From: Pelomyxa schiedti
Lineage: Eukaryota > Evosea > Pelobiontida > Pelomyxidae
Assembly: GCA_020536535.1 (NCBI GenBank)
Contig: JAHLWZ010000821.1
Location: forward strand, 48,036-112,035
DNA length: 64,000 nucleotides
Reading direction: 5' to 3'
The position numbers and the translations under genes were made by a program. The notes beneath the pieces were generated by a model, which was given only the letters and a program-made list of their open reading frames with translations, did no database searches and was not told the origin of the DNA. This document shows positions 35,670 to 45,761 of the stretch, one piece after another. How positions within the stretch are numbered: position 1 is the stretch's first letter; every line of letters begins with the position of its first letter.

Positions 35670-36930
35670 TCAAGGTTTCTCCACTGTTTTCACAGGGTGA
35701 GTTAGCTGTTGCTGGGTGGATGTTAAACATACTTTGTGATAAAACGAGAACATCTGTGACTTGATCATTCTTTGCAGTGCTATAACACAAAATATACATT
35801 CGGGTATAATAAACAGCAGCATGCACAATTCAGCCGCGAAGTGAAACGGAGTTATAGTTTCTGCTCTCAGATTGCTGATAAACAGAAAGCACAAAAGAGG
35901 AAACTGCGGAAATACAGTGAGAAGCCCAAAGGCTGCTAATTGAGGTACCTTGTTTTGAATGCTATTACAAAAAAGATATGTGCACAAAAAAAAAAAAGAA
36001 AGAAAGACCAACATTCTCTGTCAAATTGCCTGAGTACCCCGTATATAATCTGAAAGGTTCAACCAAAACCCAGAATGAATAAGCGATGGCAGTGAAAACC
36101 ATGCGAATTCTCGTCATATCATCACTCTGGAGAATGAAACAATATGAGAACAATGCTTGGTGACTAAATTGAATAGGGGTTATTGTATGTGTGCTTGTAA
36201 TGTATCTTTATGCAAGCGCTTGCTACATGACAAGCACTCATTCGTGTGTAGCGTTGCGCGTTTCCAACAACAAGGCAAGCAAGAAAAGGTTCACCTTGGA
36301 AGCAAAAACCCCTATCTCGCAGGGAGCCCACAGCACCGAGAAGTACACGTTGAAGTAGACCAACATCTGCAGCGGCAAGCTCGAACTGATGACAGCAGGA
36401 GGCCCATCAACCACACCCACCACCTCACCATTCCCCCCATTCCCATTCCCATTCCCATTCCCATTCCCATTCCCATTCCCATTCCCATTATTCCCGCTTC
36501 CATTTCCAACACCACCACCAGCTCCCATAATCGTTCCTGGTGCACTCGTCGCCGTCTGCGCCGCGGGTGCCGTGGGCGGTGTCGTGGCAACGGCGGGGGC
36601 GTTGGCGGGTGTGGGAGACGTCGCGGCCGGCGGCGCCGTGGGTTGCTTGTTGCTCTCTCTCTTTGGTGGCAGCGACCCCGCGGCGGTTGTGGAACTGTCA
36701 TTGTGGTCCTCGTAGTCGTTGTAGTTGTCGTGGTCGTTGTCGTGGTCGTGGTCGTGGCCGAGGACCTGGAGGGGCACGTCGCGTGCCCGGCGGGCGGGGC
36801 GCTTGTGCGACGTGGGCTTGGCGGGTTTAGACTTGTGGGACTTGGCGCGTGCGCTCGCGGCGCCGGACGACGGGTCGTCAGCGTCTTCACCAACCGACTG
36901 TGGCGACGAAGAACGCCCGCGGTGCCTCAT
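35670..36930 (-). CDS. TMEM17: TMEM17-like ciliary transition-zone membrane protein
   Basis: TMEM17 belongs to the MKS module of the ciliary transition zone. ATG at 36930 starts a long disordered leader, including a (GN)n run encoded by a hexanucleotide repeat. The membrane part begins SSLPLQMLVYFNVYFSVLWA (about 36.34 kb). After an intron come VFTAIAYSFWVLVEPFRLYT then GYSGNLTENV|PQLAAFG, with the intron removed between V-encoding bases (donor GTTGGT, acceptor CAAG), then LLTVFPQFPLLCFLFI and FHFAAELCMLLFIIPECIFC. This matches the family's four-helix layout and its FRLYxGYxGNL signature. Human TMEM17 is about 200 residues; the leader here makes this copy longer. Confidence 0.88.
36434..36492. 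repeat. (CCATTC)n hexanucleotide repeat
   Basis: About nine tandem CCATTC units inside the first exon of the TMEM17-like gene. On the coding (minus) strand they give alternating Gly-Asn. Confidence 0.95.
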
Positions 36931-37278
36931 TGCCAAACGAAAAAATTGCTTCCCAGAAGCAGCTCCTTCGAGGTTCCTCTGGGGGAACTCACCTCACTCT
37001 GTTGGAGTACGTGGGCGTGGAGTTGCATCTCATCTTCAGTGACTTTTCATCGGGGTAGCACTTCGCAGGCTTCAGATACATCCGCGAATTCCACAGTTGC
37101 AAAATTGGGGGAAGGCAATAACGCACGGGGTCCCCAATGCACGTAGAAGGTAAAGAGTGCTCCCCATTGGGCACTCTTTTAAAAAAAGAGGACCACCCAC
37201 CAAATCGTAAACAAAATAACCAGACCAAACAAGCATAAAGCCAAGGGGTATCAAGCCCACCAGTAACCCAAAGCAAGA

Positions 37279-38846
37279 ATGGCCAACAACACAAACGCCA
37301 ACAATACCAATATCGATACCAATGCTAATAGTATACCAAGTGATGCCCAAATTCTGATGGTCAATGGTATTAAATAATTTACCCTTTTTTTCCCTCTTTT
37401 TGTTAACATATTAATCTCTCTTATGTTACGTCTTTTTCCAAATTCTAACAAATTCTAAATTCTAACCTGTTTTCAAATGTAGTTATTGAGGCTTCGGGGA
37501 TCAAGAGCACCAATGTCATTGGGAAGCAGTCGGACTCTTTTGTCACTGTTCACGTAAACGAGAAGATGGTGTCTCAGACGCGAATAGTGGAAAACTCGCT
37601 GTCTCCAAAGTATAACCAAGTTTTGAGAGTCCCACTGTCCGCAAATATCATCCAAGACACTGTGCAGGTGTTTGTGTATGGGTCTCACTGGTGGAGCAAC
37701 GAATTCATTGGCAGAGTTGAAATTCCCGCTCCAATGATTGCCCTCGTACTGAACACGGCGCAACATGACACCTGGCTCAAGCTCCTGCCTCCCCAGAGGT
37801 GCATTGACCCTAAGAATCGCTATCCTGGCTTCATTCACCTCGGATTTTCTGTGGAGGCTCCTACGGAACCTTCATCACCTATCGGTTCACCAAACGCACA
37901 AAAGCAAGCTGTCACAACACAAGCTCCTGTAGTTCCTTCTCCACAACCAAATCCATTGCAATGTGTGGCGGAGTGCCCGATGTGTGGAATTATGTTCCCT
38001 CAGTCTGTAATCGTGGAACATGTAAACTCATGTCTCGAGAAAGGCGAGAAGAAGGAACCGAATAATGAAGAACTCCCATGCTACCCCCCTCCCTATCTTC
38101 CTCCGCAAGGAGCTGTAGCCAATACTATTCCAACGGTTTTCCCGCCATCAGTTACTCAACCATGCGGGTTCTGGATTCCACAGTTCCAAATCCAACCAAC
38201 ACAAATTCAGGGGCAACAACAAGTGTTGCCTTTCATTCTTCAACAACCCCTTATCACCGGTAATCAACAACTTCTGGCCCAACTTCAACCACCCCCACCA
38301 CCTCCGCAGCAACAAGTAATGCAGCAGCAACAAATTCCACAATTACCACCCCAAATGTATACACAGCAACCACAACAAAATCAGCTGCCAACTCAACAAG
38401 TACCTTCGCAACCCCAATCTCAACCACAGTCACAAGCACAACAGCTATGCACACCATTCTTCACGCAGATGTATCCCCAAATGCAAAACCAACAACTGCA
38501 ACCGCAACCACAAACCCCAACACAACTACAACCGCAATCGCCTCCACAGCTTCAAACACAAACACAAGCACAAGCACAACGACAACTACAACCGCAGTCT
38601 CAACCACAGTCTCAAACACAACAACTTATTCAATTACTCCAACCCCAAATGCCACCACAACCCATACCACAACTTCCATCACCACCTCCAGTTCAATTGC
38701 TGCTGCAAGGTCAACCACAACAAACCCCACCTCCCCCACAACAACAACCTCCAGTGCTCACAGGCCAATCACCACTCTATCTCCCCACCCCATCGAACCA
38801 GTGCTACGCCTTTATGCAACCCTACTCCGGACAAAAATCTCTATAA
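37279..38846 (+). CDS. C2-domain protein with zinc-finger and Gln/Pro-rich tail
   Basis: The ATG at 37279 opens a short Asn-rich exon (MANNTNANNTNIDTNANS); the intron about 37366-37482 joins VNV|IEASGIK in phase. The C2 domain covers about residues 25-150: LMVNVIEASGIKSTNVIGKQ, DSFVTVHVNEKMVSQTRIVE, SLSPKYNQVLRVPL and TVQVFVYGSHWWSNEFIGRV. C2 domains bind membranes or partners; the Asp cluster for calcium is only partly present. A finger-like CPMCGIMFPQSVIVEHVNSC (C2HC, UBZ-like) follows at about residue 215. The remaining 230 residues are Gln/Pro-rich. C2 plus Gln/Pro tails are common in amoebozoan proteins of unknown role. Confidence 0.85.
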
Positions 38847-40700
38847 AAACCAAATCCCGTGTAATCCCTAGAAAACAATTAACAATTAACATTCGCTCTT
38901 GCTTAATTCTTTCTTTCGGTGTTTTGCCCTTGGTCCAACTTGGTACCATCATGTTCCTTCTTTTTTTTGTGCGAAGCCGAGGGGCATGCGTCAAGACGTC
39001 AAGGTGAATAGCCGCGTTACGCGGGAATTGTGAGCGACATAACCCACAATTGAGGGATGGAACTTGCTCAAGCTGTTAGCAGTTACGGAACCTAGCCGAG
39101 GTTCCTCGACTTTTGAAGGATTCTTTTTGAGTTACGATGAGCTACGAATCTCTACCCGTATTTTGAGCTGGCACATTTCGAGGTATATTGGTAGCCTCAA
39201 CTCTGAGGTTATGCATGGTGTGGTTTTTCCTCACAGACCATCAGCAGAGTATTAGTTTTTCCGACCAATGCATATGGTGATGGGTGCCGGTTATGTTGAA
39301 TATCTATCTAGTTCAGGAACCCAACCAGGCCGTGGTAAAGATATCACTGTAAATCAGCCACGCTATTTATAATGATAATTCATTTCTTTGACAGACCTCT
39401 CTGGTGAACAAAAGGTGATAAAATTGGTAGTAAAGACCTCTCTCAAGGAATCCTATGAGTAGAGACCATTGAAGTTACAAAAACGCATGCGTTTCGAATT
39501 ACCACTTCTCACTTCATGTGCACCACACATGTGTAATTTTATGGATTTCACTGTACTTGAGAGCATGGGTAAAAAAACATTTTCGACATTGCTCTAAAAT
39601 GACGAACTCCCAGACGCATGAAAAAGGTTCACATGCAACAAAAACACTCGAAGTCCACCAAACCAATATCTGAATAGAACATTAGATTTTCTCTAGATAC
39701 TAAGAACTAGATTTCGCAGTTGCAAAAGTAAAAAAAAAAACGCGTACCGAGATCTGTGTCGCACGAGCGGCCACGCCGTAGATCTTGTCACGAGCGGCCA
39801 CATACTGTATAAATTTGTTCAATGCTATGGTTGTCGTTTCCTTTCTCCTGTTTTTCTTCTTCCGAGACGCGTACCTCGTTTGCTAACCGTTGTCGACAAC
39901 GCAATAGTGCGCGAGCCGTACGACGTGAGGAATGTTTCCACAATTATGTGTACATTTATGGAGCTCGCGACCCACAATGAACTTGGAGCTCTGGTAGTAC
40001 TTTTTTTTCTCCTGCCTCACAAACACATAGCAACTTATTTAGTCACGTACTTTCTCTTCGGCCGTAAACACCAAGGTACTGCCTGTTGTGGTTTCTTATC
40101 ATTCATTTAAATAGTATTTTCCATTTCCGAAAGAACAACCTTAAAGGAGAACAACACTGTGGCTCTGTGTGTATAACTTGCAGTATCTTGCTAAACTTAC
40201 ATTTCTTCAAGTGCATAATAAATAAAGAAACATTCCCAATGATTTTCCACAACAAGTCTAGGTATTGGATAAAATGTCCATTGGTTTGATAATGTGAAAC
40301 AGTATCCTTCGATTCTACAACATAATATCACCAGTACCAAATGCCATGTACCAAAAGTGTCAAAAAACAATCAATTCTCTCGAATTTACTACCATTTACC
40401 ACACCCCAACAACACTCAACACCCTGGCCCAACCAAACCAACCCCCCCATTATGGTGTCTATTATTAGTGGCCAGTGGGGCAACACCAACCACACAATCA
40501 ATCCTACCACTTGAGGGCAAATTCTCTTTGCTTGTTGAGGTTGGTCCAATTGCGGTTCTTTTGATGCCATGATGATGAGTGTGGGGGTGGCAACACCCCC
40601 ACTTCTTCACTCTCACAAGAGAACCCAATTCCCTCTCAACAACAAACAGTCCCCTTTGGTGTGGGTTCTTCTTCTTTGCTGTGGTTCGGCTGGCTTGCCT
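38847..40700. other. Gene-poor region
   Basis: No gene can be supported. A short open stretch at about 39870-39990 (IVREPYDVRNVSTIMCTFME) could be an exon. The 13-mer CACGAGCGGCCAC occurs twice (about 39757 and 39790). A perfect 9-bp hairpin with GCAA loop (GTGGGGGTG/CACCCCCAC) lies at about 40581-40602. Confidence 0.4.
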
Positions 40701-40739
40701 TGGCTTCTTGCCTCTACATAATAGTGCAGTAACACCGCT

Positions 40740-42010
40740 AGGCAGAACCAAGTTGGTTTGAAGATTTTTCCTTCTTGCATCAATGCGTTGGTGCGAGAAA
40801 AGTGGGAGTGTAGATGCTGGACAGCCGTTTTTTGTGACAACCGCGTCGATTGTTCACAACCATTACATATCACCCAGGCCGAACCTGCCAATAACCCCGA
40901 AAAAGGGCTCGCAACAACATTTGGACTTCCTCAACTGGCTCATCGTTACTACTTTTTCGAGTCCGCTATATGGATGACAATCTTCAATTTACTCCGGAGG
41001 TTGTATACTTACCCCAAAAACACACTGCCATAAATATTTTGGACTGTACTAAGGTTTGTTTAATTGCAAAGCTTTTTCGTTCATACTTACCAGGCAATCA
41101 TTACTAAATGGCAATGGAAAGTTATAGTGGAGGTATTTAATCACTTTAAAGTTTGATTTATCTAAGGTAATAAGGTTACTGATGGTTCCAATATGGAGTC
41201 ATCGGTTCGACAACTGAACCACCTTTGGGTTCATTGCTATGCTCACCGTTAGAACCTTTGCATGCAAGAAACATTACCACAGCCTTTTCTTGCCAAGGTT
41301 AGAAAAATATTTTTTGTCACCTTTAATATTCAAATAAATTGATGCCCTTGTCAGTAAGATTCGACGCTCACCTAAGCGAAGTGAGATCTTGAAACAATAT
41401 TGCACAGAAGAACCCTACCAACCAAAGCCTGTATGCCTTGAGTTCCTTACTTTTGGAATACTTAATAACTTGTTTAGAATCACAGAATTCGTTGGTTGGG
41501 AACATACTTAATGTTGTCATCTATGTCAAAGTATTTTTGTATACTTTTAAGTCTTCATTGACTCATTTAAGGCTACGAATCCCTATTACTTCCGCCCTTG
41601 CTGATCCTGACAGTGGTTTTACACTAAAGCAGACACAAGACTTGTCCACTTCAGAGTGGAATGATCTTGAGGCGTTAACACTGTTGTTACAGGGTCCTTA
41701 TGAGGTTTTTCTTTTATCAGTTGTTCATTTTTTCACTCTTACAAGGTAGCTTTACATTTACAGTCTGATAAGATGACTTTAGCTTTGGCATATAAGTTTG
41801 TACCTTTTTCTTCTGTTGTGACTTATTCCTCACAGTGCCACTGCAGAGACGAGCCGCCAAAATATATTACATGAAATTGAGCAACAGTTTTCTTTGAGCT
41901 AGTACTGATCTGAATAGAATTACAAAAGTTACCTTATGTCTAGGTCCTCATACAAAAGACCTAGTTTTCCTCTCTGAGGAATTGAAACAGGTTGAAATTT
42001 GTGCTCCATT
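40740..42010 (+). mobile_element. Decayed hAT-family transposase
   Basis: Fragments of an hAT transposase lie in order on the + strand. Segments are FFESAIWMTIFNLLRRLYTY (about 40955), VTDGSNMESSVRQLNHLWVH then CYAHR (about 41171-41248, equivalent to the DNAxNM...CxAHxLNL catalytic region), VSKIRRSPKRSEILKQYC (about 41350), QDLSTSEWNDLEALTLLLQG (about 41635), PYEV|ALHLQSDKMTLALAY across an intron (about 41700-41810) and LCLGPHTKDLVFLSEELKQ (about 41936, normally LDPRxK). A TAG stop replaces the first Leu of AHRLNL, and LDPR has become LGPH, so the copy looks dead. I found no terminal inverted repeats or target duplication by eye. The 5' zinc-finger part is missing or unrecognisable. Confidence 0.72.
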
Positions 42011-43200
42011 GGTTATTTAACACCTTTTTAGAATGGTTAAAAGGCCTTAGCAGGCTTTGTTTGAATCTTAGTTATCCCAGCAACTACTTTTACTGTTGAA
42101 CGACGGCCTGACTTGTGGAATGCTAAGACTACAAGCTTTCAACCTCACATGGCTGATCTACAAGAACTGCTACACCACCACTCCGTCTAGTATTTAAAAG
42201 GGATAAAAAAATAGTTTCCAAGTTGAATGAAAAAAACGAAAGGGCGCACCCGCTATGACTAGACTCTAGACTGAGGACCCAACCTGGCTCAAGAGTCAAG
42301 AGATCTAACATCCGGAATAGCACGATAGCTGTGACGTCAGTTAGCACCAGCAACACGGACAATAACCAGAGTAAATGAAGAATAAAAGATACCCAAAGTT
42401 GTCCCTCTTTATTGCTTAGAAGGCCCCGGATTACTACACATCCTTTCCCCAATCCCCCCAATCATCATCATCAATCAATCATCAATGCACATCGTCGTCA
42501 TTTTACTACCCATTTACCACAACTGCTATGAACCAAGTTGTTCGATGAAATCATAAAACCAACACCCCTGGAGGGGATTGGGATATGGGATATTACGGAG
42601 TGAAATGTAACAAAGAAAAGATATTCATTTATGGGAATTCGTTAGTAACCTCACAAAGCATTGACATGGAGGTAGGGATTCGTGGTTGGATACAAGCAGC
42701 TGTACAAAGCAACAAGGATCCTTGGGTGAACATAGTAATTGGCTTCCTTAACACTTTACTGATCATTCCTGGACAATGAGGTATGGCAATATCATATGAC
42801 TTCTATCAAATATCATTCCAGAGTTCCCAGAAACATTATGATCTAAACTAACAAGTGGAAGAATGAAGAAAGCTAAATTCTAGCCAAGTAGGCACATTCC
42901 CTCTTTGTGGTATTAGATTGACTTCTTCAAATACACACCAGCAGAATCCCAAAGCTTTGCTGGAATAATGCCCTCCCTGCAAGCAAGTTGCCATGCCCAT
43001 CAACAGTCTCAGCACAATAAAAACGGCACAAAAGCAATAAATCATCCAGTGGGCAAATTGATGATGTCACAGAGGGTTAAAAAAGATTGGTTGGGAAGGG
43101 AAATGTCACTGACTAATGATTACTGAAGACTAATGGGAAAAAAACAGAGGCTTTGTAAAGACCAAAAAAAAGAGAAAACTAGAGACATAAAAACCTCAAG
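42011..43200. other. Gene-poor region
   Basis: Only short open frames on either strand, none with family resemblance. The ATCATCATCATCAATCAATCATCAATG stretch at about 42460 (given here only as a position) is simple sequence. Confidence 0.4.
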
Positions 43201-43510
43201 ATGGACTCTGGTTTGTTGGGCGCAGCTCTTAGGTTGCTTAAGGAAACGGTATGGCTGTTAGGGATTGCAATGAAAAATAAAAAAAATAAAAAGGTTGAGC
43301 TTCGAGGCCTTAAGTACGACACTGATCTTGTGCCCACTCATATTGATGAACAGCTATATTTTTTTGCCAACCTACTCGTGAGTATTAGTCACACTTGTCA
43401 GTTTCATTCCCATAACAATGCAATAGAACAAGAAACTGAAAGGTCTGAGGGCCGAAGATTTGGAGCTCATCAGGCGTCACGTCTCCAAACCCGCAATGTT
43501 TGATTCTTGA
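43201..43510 (+). CDS. Small 71-residue protein, three exons
   Basis: Three exons join in phase with clean GT-AG introns: 43201-43248, 43294-43377 and 43427-43510. The product starts MDSGLLGAALRLLKETVELR, continues GLKYDTDLVPTHIDEQLYFF and ANLLNKKLKGLRAEDLELIR, and ends RHVSKPAMFDS. It is charged and predicted helical, with no signal peptide or membrane segment. Precise splicing around a 71-codon product argues that it is real. The pattern LYFFANLLxKKLxGLRxEDL looks conserved, but I do not recognise the family. Confidence 0.65.
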
Positions 43511-43694
43511 GTCCTGTGTGGGGTATTGGGGCAACAGATTGCCAGATTTGCAGAAAAACAAAACAAACAATTTTTTGTAATTCAAAAAAACTCTAGAACT
43601 CAAGTGTCGTACTAGCGGTAAAATAACCTACAAAACCCACTCGAGATGTCGTCAGATTCCGCCATTGTTTCTTCGCCCTCATCGGTTTCTTCGT

Positions 43695-43793
43695 CAATTG
43701 GCTGAATAAAATAATCAACAGACCGGAACGCCGTCATTTTCGTTATCGTCGCTCAGTCTCGGCGGTCTGGTGTTTTTTTTATTCAGCCAATTG
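43695..43793. repeat. 17-bp perfect inverted repeat, about 100 bp apart
   Basis: CAATTGGCTGAATAAAA at 43695-43711 and its exact reverse complement at 43777-43793, with a nested CAGACCG/CGGTCTG pair inside. It lies between the 71-residue gene and the RPA1-like start. Confidence 0.95.
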
Positions 43794-43825
43794 TTTCTCC
43801 CTCACCGTCGTCGCTTGTTGCTTCA

Positions 43826-43858
43826 TCTTCATCTTCATCTTCATCTTCATCTTCAACC
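43826..43858. repeat. (CTTCAT)n run before the RPA1-like start
   Basis: Five to six CTTCAT units immediately upstream of the ATG at 43870, so in the 5' leader or promoter. Confidence 0.85.
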
Positions 43859-43869
43859 GACACATCGCA

Positions 43870-45647
43870 ATGTTCGAGGTGGATACTATTGATCTAGCTG
43901 GCGCGGCGCTGCTTGGAACGGAAGCGAGCCAGGGGTTCTCGGGGCCTATCTATCTTGCTAAGGGCACGCTTACCAACCCCGAGAATAACCGAAGATACGC
44001 CAATGCGGAGGTTTTGATCCCTGTTGGGACTGGTGATAGAACACCGGCAGAAGGGGATGAATTGAGGGTTTTGGACGGATTTCGCAGTCCTATGAGATGG
44101 TACGGACTTCCTTAATTATAACTCAGTTATTTATACAGTATATCACGCGTGATTCCCCTGACCTCAAAAAAGTAAAGGAAAGCCTATGTTGTATACAATC
44201 ACATCCTACGTTACGTCGTTAAGTTGCTCTCTTGGGGTCTCAGCTCAGGCGCTCAAAGAGGAAGTAAATACCAGTGGAAATTCCTTGTTGCCTTGCAAGT
44301 ACCGCCATGATTGCGCGAGTGACGAAAAGCTAGAGTCCATGGGGATTTTACATTGCAAGACCCAGCAAGTCAGTGGTTCACTTGCCAGTTGCACCAGCGA
44401 TTTGGGTGGAGAGAGCCAAGCATTGCACAAGCTCACTGGGGAAAGAAATCACGTTCATTCCAAGCCTCAATTAGATATGCACCCACAACTCCCTTGTAAA
44501 CGTAGATCGCCACTCACCCATGATATCCCACCGCCCAACCCCCAAGTTCCTCCACAATCCTCACACCCCACGACCACCCAATCGGTGGGCTTACCGCCAC
44601 ACAGTGGACACACCCTTCCCCCATCAGCGACTACTTCCTCGATGTTGTCCTCACCTTCCTGTACGGTAGCTGCGCTGAAAGTTGGACAGAGAGATGGGTC
44701 ACTTACTGCACGCGTGATGGCCTATTCGGGCTTTGTTACCTGCAAGGGTTCCCTTCAAGGCTTGCTATTAGATCAACATGTGGGCATCTTCTTTTTCTAC
44801 TGTTTTGTTTTGTTTTGTTTTGTTTTGTTTTGTTTTGTTTTGTTTTGTTTTGTTTTGTTTTGTTTTGTTTTGTTTTGTTTTTGTGATTTCCATTTTCCAC
44901 TACTTAACTCAGCAACTAAAAAAAACCAGGGTTGTGAAATAAGGTTCATTGTGGGCAAGGAGGCCTATGATCTAGCACGGATTCGCACTCTTAAACAGGG
45001 GACCGTGTACCACTTTAGGAACCTCATTGTAGAAAAGCGAAGATACCCCAGACAACGTGACGGGACGGATGTGGAAGTCCACTTTTCACAGGTTGCTAAT
45101 ACCCACTGGGAGGAAGTGGCAAACCCTCCCCCGGACTTTGCTCAAGGCCACCGCAACTGGTCCTTCCTCCAGAATAAAGAAGATTACAATAGTTGGACCC
45201 CAGAAAAACAAGCAGGTTGTTAATGCGGTACTTCTCACTCACTGACATACTACACAGATTTCTTGGGATGTGTACTGACCTGTGAAAAGCTCAAGGGATC
45301 AGAAACGTGTGTGTATGCAACGATGGGGCAGGATGGGGAACTTCACTATGTCACTGTTGTACCCTGGGCTACGTCTATTTCCACGGCAATTTCCTGTGGT
45401 TCGATATTGGCCATTAGGAACATCGCGCTGATGGCAGGCAAGCCACATGCAGCCTTCACTTCCACACTAATCCACCTTTTTAGACGGCGGCACTAAGCTA
45501 AGCGTTTCACCCACGGTGTCATTCTTGTATGTCAATCCACCTGTGCCCCAAGTAGACACCCTTAAAGCCCTGATTGTTGCAAAGGCTGAGGCATTAGCCC
45601 CCCTCCCTCCCAAGAGATCGCGTACTTCCAGCCATCGACGTAGTTGA
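43870..45647 (+). CDS. RPA1-like OB-fold single-stranded-DNA-binding protein
   Basis: RPA1 is the large subunit of the eukaryotic ssDNA-binding complex. The ATG at 43870 gives an N-terminal exon (MFEVDTIDLAGAALLGTEAS) not clearly matched to RPA70N, then a disordered Pro/Ser-rich linker. The first OB-like part is VGQRDGSLTARVMAYSGFVT, interrupted by an intron with a (TTTTG)n tract, then GCEIRFIVGKEAYDLARIR and LKQGTVYHFRNLIVEKRRYP, matching DBD-A strands. The second is FLGCVLTCEKLKGSETCVYA with GSILAIRNIALM, matching DBD-B. The last exon (KLSVSPTVSFLYVNPPVPQV) carries the family's short strand and NP motif and stops at 45645-45647. No zinc-ribbon DBD-C follows, so it is shorter than full RPA1 and may be a paralogue. 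Confidence 0.62.
44804..44880. repeat. (TTTTG)n pentanucleotide microsatellite in an intron
   Basis: About fifteen perfect copies between two OB-fold exons of the RPA1-like gene. It is AT-rich and follows a pyrimidine-rich stretch. Confidence 0.97.
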
Positions 45648-45761
45648 TGCTGGCACATCTCACCTCCACAAAGACCTCCAACAAAGTTTGCATTGCCAAA
45701 ACAGCCTTCTTGTTCTTTGTTTCGAAAAAGGGAAACCAAAAAACAAACAATTGACAAGAAA

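Noticed and set aside
36157-37146. 329-codon + frame opposite TMEM17
   Set aside because: Arg/Pro/Val-rich shadow of the TMEM17 leader; the minus strand has the recognisable family sequence and introns.
38447-39007. Thr/Asn-rich + frame (186 codons)
   Set aside because: Out-of-frame reading of the CAA/CAC-rich Gln/Pro tail of the C2 protein.
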